Positions 8,088 through 16,196 of a DNA stretch of 64,000 bases are shown one piece after another (position 1 is the stretch's first letter; each line of letters begins with the position of its first letter). The stretch lies in NCBI RefSeq assembly GCF_000764185.1, contig NZ_JQEC01000070.1, positions 1 to 64,000 on the forward strand, in the 5' to 3' direction. The stretch is from Colwellia psychrerythraea. GTDB taxonomy: Bacteria; Pseudomonadota; Gammaproteobacteria; Enterobacterales; Alteromonadaceae. A program made the position numbers and the translations under genes. The notes under the pieces were generated by a model. That model saw only the letters and a program-made list of their open reading frames with translations. It did not search any database and was not told the DNA's origin.

Positions 8088-10130
8088 ATGAATACAACGA
8101 TGAATTTAAAAGACCTAACGCTTTTTAAAGAAGAGATTCAGCAAGGCATTCCAAGCGTATTGCCACAAGCAAAGGCTTACCCTGCTGATGCCAATCGTGC
8201 TCCGAAACGTAAAGATATTCTTAATAGCGATGAAAAACAGTTAGCGTTAAGAAATGCGTTGCGTTACTTCCCTAAAGAATGGCATCAGGAATTAGCTACT
8301 GAGTTTGCTCAAGAGCTAAAATACTTCGGTCGTATTTATATGTACCGCTTTAAGCCTAGCTACCATATGAAAGCTCGTTCAATCGCTGATTATCCGGCAA
8401 AATGTCAGCAAGCTGCAGCTATCATGTTAATGGTTGAAAACAACCTAGACCCTGCTGTTGCACAACACCCTGAAGAGTTAATTACTTATGGCGGCAATGG
8501 TGCAGTTTTTCAAAACTGGGCACAATACTTGTTGACGATGAAGTACTTAAGTGAGATGGAAAACGATCAAACCTTGCATTTATACTCTGGTCACCCGATG
8601 GGATTATTCCCGTCATCTTCAGAAGCGCCACGTGTTGTAGTAACCAATGGCATGATGATCCCTAATTATTCTAAACCAGATGATTGGGAAAAGTTTAATG
8701 CCTTAGGTGTAACGCAATATGGGCAAATGACTGCGGGGTCATTCATGTACATTGGCCCACAAGGCATTGTTCATGGCACCACTATTACGGTGATGAATGC
8801 CTTCCGTAAAGTGCTTAATACCGGTGGAAAGAAGGGCGAAACATCTAAAGGTAAAGTATTCCTAACAGCTGGCTTAGGTGGCATGAGTGGTGCGCAACCT
8901 AAAGCAGGTAACATAGCTAATTGCATTACAGTATGCGCAGAAGTTAATGCTAATGCCGCGACTAAACGCCATCAGCAAGGTTGGGTTGACGAGTTAATTG
9001 ATGACATGGATGAGCTTGTTGCGCGTGTCAAAGAAGCACAAGCTAGTGAAGAAGTCGTATCAATTGCTTACATCGGGAATATCGTTGATGTATGGGAACG
9101 TTTTTATGAAAAAGAAGTTTTCATTCATTTAGGCTCAGACCAAACGTCATTGCACAACCCTTGGTCAGGCGGTTATTACCCAGTAGACATTAGCTATGAA
9201 GAATCGAATCGATTAATTCGAGAAGAACCAGAAGTGTTCAAAGTAAAAGTACAAGAAACACTTAGGCGCCATGCCGATGCAGTAAATAAACATACAGCTA
9301 AAGGCACTTACTTCTTCGACTACGGCAACGCTTTCTTATTAGAAGCTTCTCGTGCTGGTGGTGATGTAATGGCTGAAAATGGCATCGACTTTAAATATCC
9401 TTCATATGTTCAGGATATTCTTGGGCCAATGTGTTTTGACTATGGCTTTGGACCATTCCGTTGGGTATGTGCTTCTGGTAAACCTGAAGATCTAGATAAA
9501 ACCGATGCTATTGCAGCAAGTGTGCTTGAAAGAATCATGCAAGAATCGCCTGAAGAAATTCAGCAACAAATGCAAGACAACATTACCTGGATTAAAGACG
9601 CCAAGCAAAACAACTTAGTTGTTGGCTCACAAGCTCGCATTCTTTATGCTGATGCACAAGGCAGAATGGAAATTGCTAAAGCCTTTAATGATGCCATTAA
9701 TAGTGGTGAAATTGGTCCTATAGTACTAGGTCGTGATCACCATGATGTCAGTGGTACCGATTCACCATACCGCGAAACGTCTAATATTTATGATGGCAGT
9801 CGCTTTACCGCTGATATGGCAATCCACAATGTAATTGGCGACAGTTTCCGTGGTGCTACTTGGGTTTCTATCCATAATGGCGGCGGCGTTGGTTGGGGTG
9901 AAGTAACCAACGGTGGTTTTGGTATGTTACTTGATGGTACTGATGATGCAGAGCGTAAGCTAAAGTCTATGCTGTTATTTGATGTTAACAATGGCATTGC
10001 ACGTCGCAGTTGGGCGAGAAATGAAGAAGCTAATTTTGCAATAAAGCGCGAAATGGCCAGAACGCCTAAACTTAAAGTTACCTTAGCGAACCTAGTTGAT
10101 GACGATATTTTAAATAACTTATCACTGTAA
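8088..10130 (+). CDS. hutU: Urocanate hydratase HutU, long form
   Basis: This 680-aa protein converts urocanate to 4-imidazolone-5-propionate using tightly bound NAD+. Recognisable urocanase blocks are TYGGNGAVFQNWAQ, LYSGHPMGLFPS, VTNGMMIPNYS, FLTAGLGGMSGAQPKA (NAD loop), GSDQTSLHNPWSGGYYP, PIVLGRDHHDVSGTDSPYRET and the end block NGGGVGWGEV. It is about 120 residues longer than the well-known Pseudomonas and Bacillus enzymes (about 555 aa) and so belongs to the long urocanase group that also includes animal enzymes. The RBS GGGGAG precedes the ATG. It is co-transcribed with hutH. Confidence 0.96.
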   Translation: MNTTMNLKDLTLFKEEIQQGIPSVLPQAKAYPADANRAPKRKDILNSDEKQLALRNALRYFPKEWHQELATEFAQELKYFGRIYMYRFKPSYHMKARSIADYPAKCQQAAAIMLMVENNLDPAVAQHPEELITYGGNGAVFQNWAQYLLTMKYLSEMENDQTLHLYSGHPMGLFPSSSEAPRVVVTNGMMIPNYSKPDDWEKFNALGVTQYGQMTAGSFMYIGPQGIVHGTTITVMNAFRKVLNTGGKKGETSKGKVFLTAGLGGMSGAQPKAGNIANCITVCAEVNANAATKRHQQGWVDELIDDMDELVARVKEAQASEEVVSIAYIGNIVDVWERFYEKEVFIHLGSDQTSLHNPWSGGYYPVDISYEESNRLIREEPEVFKVKVQETLRRHADAVNKHTAKGTYFFDYGNAFLLEASRAGGDVMAENGIDFKYPSYVQDILGPMCFDYGFGPFRWVCASGKPEDLDKTDAIAASVLERIMQESPEEIQQQMQDNITWIKDAKQNNLVVGSQARILYADAQGRMEIAKAFNDAINSGEIGPIVLGRDHHDVSGTDSPYRETSNIYDGSRFTADMAIHNVIGDSFRGATWVSIHNGGGVGWGEVTNGGFGMLLDGTDDAERKLKSMLLFDVNNGIARRSWARNEEANFAIKREMARTPKLKVTLANLVDDDILNNLSL

Positions 10131-10136
10131 AAGATT

Positions 10137-10169
10137 AGAGGCTATTCCTTTTAGATAGGAATAGCCTCT
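10137..10169 (+). terminator. Strong hairpin after hutU
   Basis: A perfect 12-bp stem, AGAGGCTATTCC / GGAATAGCCTCT, with a 9-base loop starts 6 bases after the hutU stop. There is no clear T run, so it may act as a transcript-stabilising 3' hairpin or a weak terminator rather than a classical one. It lies between the convergent genes hutU and hutC. Confidence 0.7.
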
Positions 10170-10324
10170 AGACTAGCAGAGCTATTTCGTAGATATTGGC
10201 ATAGCTCCGCATTCATTCCTGAGAAATCCCCAGACTCTTATGCTACTTATTACTACTGAGTAATATTAGTTACTCATCTATTTTTACGTTAAATTCTGTA
10301 TTAAAGTTTCTATTTTTAGCAACA

Positions 10325-11062
10325 CTAGACAACTAAGTGGCTACCTAAGCGATATTTATTACCTGGCGATGTTAAAATAGCGAAACTGACTACACCTTGT
10401 TTAGACCAAGTACGACGTTTTACTTGTAAGCAGGGGATATTCGTTTCGATCTCTAAATGCTGACAAACTTCAGGACTTGCTAATACCGCTTCTATTTCGT
10501 GAGTTGCTTCTGTTAAAGGTGCCACCGATGAAAGGTATTCATGTGGAGTAATTTGGGTAAAGTCTTGTAATAAATATTCAGGCACTAAACTGGCATTAAC
10601 ATAACGTTGTTCTAATTGAATAGCTTCGTCATTTTCAAGATGTAAAATCTCTGAATAATAAACGTGTTCATTATTTTTCAAATTTAATAAAATGGCTAAC
10701 TCTTCACTAACAGCAATAGATCTGAGTATTAACTGTTTGGCTTTATGTTGATGACCACGTTCACTAATTTCATCACTAATATTACGAATTTCTAACAGCG
10801 ACGATTGCGATTTAAAGGTAGCGACAAAGGTGCCTGCGCCTTGTGATCGTACTAAGATTCCTTGCTCGGTTAAATCTTGTAAAGCGCGTCTTGCGGTCAT
10901 ACGGCTAACATCGAATTTTTGAGTTAATTCATTTTCAGAAGGTACCTTGGCATTCTGTGGCCATTCACCAGACTCAATGTTTTCGCAAATATACTGTTTT
11001 ATCACTGTATATTTAGCCGGTTTAGCTGATTTATTTACTGTATTATCGCTATTAGTTGCCAT
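10325..11062 (-). CDS. hutC: Histidine-utilization repressor HutC (GntR family)
   Basis: This 245-aa protein has an N-terminal GntR winged helix (ENIESGEWPQNAKVPSENELTQ..VSRMTARRALQDLTEQGILVRSQGAGTFV, split here by two dots) and a C-terminal UTRA ligand-binding domain (residues about 95-240, with HLENDEAIQLEQRYVNASLVPEYLLQDF and CLQVKRRTWS). This is the architecture of HutC, which represses hut genes until urocanate binds. The gene is divergent from hutI, and a 12-bp perfect palindrome of HutC-operator type lies between them, which fits autoregulation. The length is normal. Confidence 0.93.
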   Translation of the reverse strand: MATNSDNTVNKSAKPAKYTVIKQYICENIESGEWPQNAKVPSENELTQKFDVSRMTARRALQDLTEQGILVRSQGAGTFVATFKSQSSLLEIRNISDEISERGHQHKAKQLILRSIAVSEELAILLNLKNNEHVYYSEILHLENDEAIQLEQRYVNASLVPEYLLQDFTQITPHEYLSSVAPLTEATHEIEAVLASPEVCQHLEIETNIPCLQVKRRTWSKQGVVSFAILTSPGNKYRLGSHLVV

Positions 11063-11141
11063 TGTCTTTTCTGCCGTATTTAGGCGGGCTCTGAAGTTAA
11101 CTTAATGATAAGGTCGCATAAATTTCAGGAAAAGGCAAGGG

Positions 11142-11153
11142 TTGTATATACAA
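11142..11153. promoter_or_regulatory. HutC-type operator in the hutC-hutI intergenic region
   Basis: TTGTATATACAA is a perfect 12-bp palindrome resembling the TGTATATACA-type core bound by HutC in pseudomonads. It lies 80 bp before the hutC start and about 190 bp before the likely hutI start, where it could repress both divergent promoters. I did not find the same perfect site before hutH. Confidence 0.75.
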
Positions 11154-11339
11154 GTTGTGTGTTGATAGGATAAAAGGTAGAATTTATATTAAATAGGTAA
11201 GTTTGGCTTACCAGAGAGCAAACTTGGCGAATAAAGACTATAACTATCTTTATCTTAGCAATAGCTTCTATAAAATAAGTTGATGCTGGTCTTTAATACT
11301 CAAGTGACAACTATTTTATCACGATTATCAGGCACTTTT

Positions 11340-12572
11340 ATGACTAATTCACATTCTTGGCAAACCCTTTATATTAACGTTAATTTAGCTACTATGACTG
11401 ACGGGGGCAATAGCTATGGTGAAGTTAATCAAGGTGCACTAGCGATAGCTGAAGGGAAAATTGTCTGGTTAGGAAAAGAAGCCGATCTACCCAGTTATGA
11501 TGCAAGCAAGGTTAAGGTGATTGATGGTAAGAGTCAGTGGTTATCGCCGGGCCTAATCGATTGTCATACCCATCTGGTTTATGGGGGCAATCGCGCCAAC
11601 GAATTTGAAATGCGCTTGCAAGGTAAAAGCTATCAAGAAATTGCTAATGCGGGCGGCGGTATTGTTTCTACTGTTACAGCGACTCGAAAGGCTAGTGAGC
11701 AAGAATTACTGGCAAGCGCTTTACCTAGACTAACCGCGTTACACCAGCAAGGTGTAACTACCGTTGAAATTAAATCAGGTTATGGTTTAGATACTGTTAA
11801 TGAAATTAAAATGCTTAAAGTGGCTGGTCTGTTAGCTGATGAATTGCCGGTAACTATCAAGCGTACTTTTCTCGGCGCCCATGCTTTACCAACTGAATAT
11901 AAAGATGATGCTGATGGCTACCTTGATATTGTTTGCAATGAAATGCTGCCACAGGTGGTTAATGAAAACTTAGCCGACGCGGTTGATGTGTTTTGTGAAG
12001 GTATAGGTTTTAGCCTGGCACAAACTAAGCGTGTTTTTGAGGCAGCAGCATCTTATAACCTACCGATTAAAGTACATGCAGAACAATTATCGAATCTTGG
12101 CGCTTCTGAGCTGGCAGCTAATTATGATGCTTTATCTTCTGATCATATTGAATTTTTAGATGAAGCGGGCATTAAGGCAATGAAAAAATCAGGCATGACC
12201 GCGGTATTATTACCTGGCGCTTTTTACTTCTTGCGTGAGACGCAATTACCACCAATCGACTTACTGCGTCAATATCAAGTGCCTATGGCAATAGCAACCG
12301 ATGCTAACCCAGGTACATCACCAATACATAATATTCACCTAATGTTAAATATGGCGTGTACATTATTTAAATTAACGCCAAGCGAGGCTTTAGCAGGTAT
12401 TACTTGTTATGGTGCAAAAGCCCTAGGATTAGACATGTCTAAAGGTCAGTTGGCCGTTGGCTTTGATGCTGATATTGCACTTTGGAACATAGACCAACCA
12501 GCAGAGTTATGTTATCAGTTTGGCGTAAATCCGTTATCAGCTCTATATCAAGCGGGTAAACAAGTTATTTAA
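11340..12572 (+). CDS. hutI: Imidazolonepropionase HutI
   Basis: This Zn/Fe-dependent amidohydrolase opens the imidazolone ring to give N-formimino-L-glutamate. The metal motif HTH lies in DCHTHLVYGGNRANEF, followed by NAGGGIVSTV, VEIKSGYGL, FLGAHALP, KVHAEQLSNLG, SSDHIEFL and the final metal Asp in ATDANPGTSP. I place the start at 11340 (MTNSHSW), giving 410 aa, the normal HutI length. An in-frame ATG at 11280 would add 20 residues with no RBS and no homology-like content. hutG or hutF is not in the window, so the last step must be encoded elsewhere. Confidence 0.95.
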   Translation: MTNSHSWQTLYINVNLATMTDGGNSYGEVNQGALAIAEGKIVWLGKEADLPSYDASKVKVIDGKSQWLSPGLIDCHTHLVYGGNRANEFEMRLQGKSYQEIANAGGGIVSTVTATRKASEQELLASALPRLTALHQQGVTTVEIKSGYGLDTVNEIKMLKVAGLLADELPVTIKRTFLGAHALPTEYKDDADGYLDIVCNEMLPQVVNENLADAVDVFCEGIGFSLAQTKRVFEAAASYNLPIKVHAEQLSNLGASELAANYDALSSDHIEFLDEAGIKAMKKSGMTAVLLPGAFYFLRETQLPPIDLLRQYQVPMAIATDANPGTSPIHNIHLMLNMACTLFKLTPSEALAGITCYGAKALGLDMSKGQLAVGFDADIALWNIDQPAELCYQFGVNPLSALYQAGKQVI

Positions 12573-12663
12573 CTTTAACTTTAAGTTTTATTTTTTAAGC
12601 TGAACTGTACCGTGCGCTAATACATGCAAACAGACAGCAATATTTTGTTCTCAGTATTGTTTA

Positions 12664-12706
12664 AAGCCACTAACAGCTTTGTACTAAGTTGTTAGTGGCT
12701 TATTTG
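12664..12706 (+). terminator. Terminator after hutI
   Basis: AAGCCACTAAC (12664-12674) pairs perfectly with GTTAGTGGCTT (12691-12701), followed by ATTTGATTTT. It lies about 90 bases after the hutI stop. The rest of 12573-12900 shows nothing I can identify. Confidence 0.75.
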
Positions 12707-12900
12707 ATTTTATCGACCCCAGATAATGTGATCTAATTTGAAATACTGTTTCATTAATAGCCAGCCTGTACAGCAGATCAATACCTTCTCATTCATCAAA
12801 GCTGTAAAACATTTTAACCACTGTATTTGAGCTTCTAAAACAAGTATAAAAGTAAAATTTCTCGTCATGTTTTTTAGCTACTTATCATTGATTTACAGCA

Positions 12901-12923
12901 ATTCCCCCTAACTTCCCCCGTGT
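12901..12923. promoter_or_regulatory. C-rich motif upstream of the GH19 gene
   Basis: TCCCCCTAACTTCCCCCGTGT has two CCCCC blocks and lies 73 bp before the GH19 start. A near copy (TCCCCCAAGTTCCCCCGAGT) is found at 16118-16138 before another gene of the cluster, and a half site (TTTTCCCCGAGTG) at 24222-24234. A near-palindrome, TGGCATGCAATGCCA, follows at 12930-12944. It is possibly a shared activator site or the -35 region of an alternative sigma factor; this is inference. Confidence 0.4.
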
Positions 12924-12995
12924 AAGCACTGGCATGCAATGCCATCCTATTATTGTTTTTAAATGACCCCTCAGAAACATATAAAAGGACATCGT

Positions 12996-13628
12996 ATGAC
13001 TATCGTTTTAAGCAAAGAGCAGCTACAAGCTATTATGCCTGCAGCTAAAGTTGAAAATATTGAGTTCTATTTAACAGCACTCAATAACCAACTAAGTGAC
13101 TACCAAATCATTTCAAATATGCAAGTTGCGCACTTTATCGCCCAAATTGCCCATGAAAGTGGCAGTTTTAAATATCGCCGAGAAAATTTAAATTACAGCG
13201 CTAAAGCGTTGCGAGCAGTGTTTGGTAAATACTTTCCCTCCGACGAAATGGCTGAGAAACATGCCCGCAATCCCGAGAGTATTGCCAATATCGTCTACGC
13301 AAACCGTATGGGCAATGGCGATAGTGACTCAGGTGATGGCTGGCGTTACCGGGGCCGAGGCTTGATCCAGCTTACTGGTCGTAATAATTACACCCGTTGC
13401 GGCTCAGATATAGGTTTGAATATTGAAGCGGAGCCCGAATTGTTGGCCAAAGACGCAGAGACTGCCGTTGCTGCAGCTTGTTGGTATTGGCAGTCAAATA
13501 AGCTAAATGGACCAGCTGATCAAGATGATATCAGACTAGTTACTCGAAAAATCAATGGTGGTTATCATGGTTTAGAAGAGCGAATCGCCTTTCTAAATCG
13601 CGCTAAAGAAGTACTGAATGTGATCTGA
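12996..13628 (+). CDS. GH19-family chitinase/endolysin-like muralytic enzyme
   Basis: This roughly 210-aa protein is essentially one glycoside hydrolase family 19 domain. The catalytic Glu is in FIAQIAHESGSFKYRRENL, followed by YSAKALRAVFGKYFP, IVYANRMGNGDSDSGDGWRYRGRG and GLIQLTGRNNY, the classic phage-endolysin/chitinase GH19 signature, then KINGGYHGLEERI. There is no signal peptide and no binding module, so it resembles phage or tailocin lysins more than secreted chitinases and would need a holin or other route to reach peptidoglycan. The start is chosen at 12996 because AAAAGGACATC precedes it; an upstream in-frame ATG lacks an RBS. It is the first gene of the 13-25.9 kb cluster. Confidence 0.85.
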   Translation: MTIVLSKEQLQAIMPAAKVENIEFYLTALNNQLSDYQIISNMQVAHFIAQIAHESGSFKYRRENLNYSAKALRAVFGKYFPSDEMAEKHARNPESIANIVYANRMGNGDSDSGDGWRYRGRGLIQLTGRNNYTRCGSDIGLNIEAEPELLAKDAETAVAAACWYWQSNKLNGPADQDDIRLVTRKINGGYHGLEERIAFLNRAKEVLNVI

Positions 13629-13684
13629 TAAAACATCTTTAGCACTATTACCTTTAAACATCACTTATTTATTAGGACAAAATA

Positions 13685-14551
13685 ATGGAAAATAAAAAGA
13701 AGATGGAAATCATAGAGCAACTAACGCGATTACAAAACTCTACTGATGTACAGAAAACTTGGCTTACCTTAGGTAAGGGGGTTGATGAATATGCGGGCGT
13801 TAAGCATCAAAAACGTATAGATAGTTGTAATAGTGGATCCGCTTTTCAGGATTGGTGGGAAAGCTGCTTTGAACTATTACAGCCACGGCAAATTATTATT
13901 AGTGCTGTTCAATTTGACAATAGCCGAGATGATAAAGAAGTAAATAACTATATTGAAATTCATAATACCGGACCTTCAATAATAGAGCTTACTGACTGGA
14001 CGCTTCGCTCGAGTAATCAGAACTCTGATTTCTTTCATGAGGAGCAGCTCAAACCCTATTCGAAAACGCGTATCTATTCAGACCATCTACTGCTGAAAAA
14101 GGTAGCTAACTCCAAACCTTTATGGAATCAAGATGGTGACCTTGTCGCTATATATGATCACAAAGGGGAACTGATTTCCTCTTGGCGGTATGGTGATACA
14201 GCACATTCTTTGCTTTCAATTAGTCATATTTGTTTTGACGGTAATGAAAAGTATACCGAAGCAGATGAATATATTGAAGTATCAAATACCGGTGATAGCT
14301 GGGTTGACCTATCAAATTGGCAGCTCAGTGCGGGTAAGAATCAGCAATTTATTTTCCCAGAAAATTCGCAGTTAAAACCCTGGGGCAGCATCAGAATTTA
14401 TACCAACCATATCGATGAAAGTACAGGTGGTTTCTCTTTCAATAGTAAAAGTGCTATCTGGAACAACCGTGGTGATATTGGTATTTTAACCGACTATAAG
14501 GGCAGAGTAGTTTCTGAGTATCGCTATGGTAATCAATTAGTCACTGGTTAG
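13685..14551 (+). CDS. Protein with two lamin-tail domains (LTD)
   Basis: The 288-aa protein has a short helical N-terminus (about 60 residues), then two tandem Ig-like lamin-tail domains. LTD1 spans about residues 75-175 (NYIEIHNTGPSIIELTDWTL ... SWRYGD) and LTD2 about 180-285 (EYIEVSNTGDSWVDLSNWQL ... SEYRYGNQ). Both show the diagnostic EYIEI.N.G...hdLs.W.l pattern and an end motif with VAIYDHKGELISSW or IGILTDYKGRVVSEY. Bacterial LTDs are usually in secreted, membrane-anchored or nuclease proteins; here there is no signal peptide, which is odd. The RBS region is TAGGACAAAATA. Its place after the GH19 gene suggests a shared particle or cell-surface function, but the role is unknown. Confidence 0.8.
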   Translation: MENKKKMEIIEQLTRLQNSTDVQKTWLTLGKGVDEYAGVKHQKRIDSCNSGSAFQDWWESCFELLQPRQIIISAVQFDNSRDDKEVNNYIEIHNTGPSIIELTDWTLRSSNQNSDFFHEEQLKPYSKTRIYSDHLLLKKVANSKPLWNQDGDLVAIYDHKGELISSWRYGDTAHSLLSISHICFDGNEKYTEADEYIEVSNTGDSWVDLSNWQLSAGKNQQFIFPENSQLKPWGSIRIYTNHIDESTGGFSFNSKSAIWNNRGDIGILTDYKGRVVSEYRYGNQLVTG

Positions 14552-14610
14552 TGCCGGTAACTAATTTAGCTAAGTGTTAAATCGGTTTTTTCGGGTGATA
14601 GGAGGCATAA

Positions 14611-15720
14611 GTGAGTAGAAAAAATAATGAAAGCATAGGCCCAGTATCACCCGAAATAGCGCAGGTGATAAGTGACGGGCAAAGGTTAATTGCTTATATC
14701 GCTAGAAATGGCGGTGCAGAATTATCTGCAGATGTGACTCAAATTATAGTTGATGCTAAATATAAATTGCTTAGAGACGAATGGAGCGCTGAAGTCGAAA
14801 CTGTATTTTTGCTTAATTATGATAAGTTGGCCAAAATAGTGTATCCAGTGACTATTGAGAGTGTGAATGCTGTAATACCAGTGTTAACAGGTAAAAGCAG
14901 CAAACCAACCAAAGCGGCGTATGCGGTTTCCTGGTACCGCCGCTATACCCTATTGGCATTGTTATTATTGTTAACAACGCAAATTTATTATCTGTTTGGT
15001 AAAGAGCTCAGTAGTAATCTCCATAGTATTTTTGAACAAAGAGAAAAAATACAAATTCAGCTCGATAAAGAAGTCATTCCAAAAGAAGAAGGCGCACCTT
15101 TGTCAATACAACTTGCCAGGCTAAATCAACAGCTTGATGCTAACTATAAGCTGTTAATGCATTGGAATAAGTTATGGTCATTTGGTGGTACTTTTAGCGG
15201 CAGCATGCCCACGTATTTTCAAACTAAATATGAAATGCAGAAAAAAGCCATATACCGGGATCGGGTGGTCAATCAAAGTCAACTGGATAACTTAGAGCTA
15301 AACCGAAGCTTGCATCAAGCCCGTATGGTGTTTTTTGAAAATGTCTTATCTGCAAACTCGGTGTTAAAGGTTTTACAAGGCTATATATTACCGCTTATGT
15401 ATGGCTTGTTAGGGGCCTTTATCTTTGTCTTACGTAGTTTATTAAAAGAAATAAAATCTATTACTTACACCTTTAGCAGTGAAATCCGCTATCGATTAAG
15501 ACTAACTTTAGGTGCCTTAGGCGGGATGATTATTGGCTGGTTTTTAAAGCCAGAAGAGGCAACTGCATTGGCATCATTATCACCGATGGCGCTGGCATTT
15601 TTAATGGGTTATAACGTTGATGTGCTGTTTTCTTTGATGGATAAAATTATCGATAGTCTCAAGCAGGCAATAGACAAGCCTGGCGAGAGTAAAAGTGCCC
15701 AAGGACAAGCTAAAGCTTAA
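14611..15720 (+). CDS. Membrane protein of unknown function, 369 aa
   Basis: GTG start, with AGGAGG six bases upstream. There is a soluble N-terminus of about 110 residues, a TM helix at about 111-128 (TLLALLLLLTTQIYYLFG), then a long helical, probably periplasmic region (about 130-245), a second TM at about 252-275 (GYILPLMYGLLGAFIFVL), and two more hydrophobic helices at about 297-312 and 322-340. The end is FLMGYNVDVLFSLMDKIIDSL. The C-terminal membrane part resembles the one in the protein at 16197-17183 (SAHLVYTILDRIVETV), so the two may be distant paralogues that work together. I recognise no named family. It overlaps the convergent small gene at its 3' end by 11 bp. Confidence 0.7.
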   Translation: MSRKNNESIGPVSPEIAQVISDGQRLIAYIARNGGAELSADVTQIIVDAKYKLLRDEWSAEVETVFLLNYDKLAKIVYPVTIESVNAVIPVLTGKSSKPTKAAYAVSWYRRYTLLALLLLLTTQIYYLFGKELSSNLHSIFEQREKIQIQLDKEVIPKEEGAPLSIQLARLNQQLDANYKLLMHWNKLWSFGGTFSGSMPTYFQTKYEMQKKAIYRDRVVNQSQLDNLELNRSLHQARMVFFENVLSANSVLKVLQGYILPLMYGLLGAFIFVLRSLLKEIKSITYTFSSEIRYRLRLTLGALGGMIIGWFLKPEEATALASLSPMALAFLMGYNVDVLFSLMDKIIDSLKQAIDKPGESKSAQGQAKA

Positions 15721-15946
15721 AGGTGGTTTTTAGCTCGGCATTCAAGTTATTTAAAGCCTCAAGTAGCTTGTCTGGGCTGACGAAGCCTTTTTTAACGCCT
15801 TTTATCTTTATTTTTACCTGAGCTTGCAAACTAAATTGTTTGGCTGTTAGTTTAGCTTTTTTTCCATGTTTGTTAAGTACCTTCAACGCGGCATCAAGTG
15901 AAGCTAATGCCTTCTTACTTGTTGGGGATATTTTTTCTTCACTCAT
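15710..15946 (-). CDS. Small basic protein of unknown function, 78 aa
   Basis: This Lys-rich protein is the only minus-strand gene in the cluster. It is predicted helical (SKKALASLDAALKVLNKHGKK, then KKGFVSPDKLLEALNNLNAEL). I start it at the ATG at 15946, because GGGAG lies 6-7 bases upstream; a GTG one codon before would give one more residue. It converges on and overlaps the 3' end of the 369-aa membrane protein gene by 11 bp. A MITE-like element lies about 40 bp upstream. Coding is supported by the RBS and clean codon use, not by homology. Confidence 0.5.
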   Translation of the reverse strand: MSEEKISPTSKKALASLDAALKVLNKHGKKAKLTAKQFSLQAQVKIKIKGVKKGFVSPDKLLEALNNLNAELKTTFKL

Positions 15947-15986
15947 CACTTACTCCCTATTAATTAATGACAGTTATATCGCTGTG

Positions 15987-16075
15987 TATACCCGTTACCA
16001 TTCTTTCATCACAGTGCTTTGAATTAAAATTACTCAAGCATTCTGAAACATGCATCTTGAATTGTGACGGGTATA
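15987..16075. mobile_element. Short MITE-like inverted-repeat element, 89 bp
   Basis: TATACCCGTTAC at the left end matches the reverse complement of the right end, TATACCCGTCAC, with one mismatch, and similarity continues inward (CATTC against AATTC). There is no ORF. The ends resemble the TATACCC ends of the 266-bp element at 19881-20146, but the internal block shared by the longer elements is missing. Confidence 0.65.
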
Positions 16076-16117
16076 TATAACTAAACACGGGTAAATCGGC
16101 CAATCATAATAAATAAA

Positions 16118-16138
16118 ATCCCCCAAGTTCCCCCGAGT
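16118..16138. promoter_or_regulatory. C-rich motif upstream of the second membrane-protein operon
   Basis: TCCCCCAAGTTCCCCCGAGT is a close copy of the motif at 12901-12923. It lies 59 bp before the start of the 328-aa membrane protein gene, so the same factor may switch on both transcription units. Confidence 0.4.
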
Positions 16139-16196
16139 TTTTTATCTGCGTAGCGCTTTTAATAAAGTTAACTAAAGAGCGGATGAGAGAGTTGCA

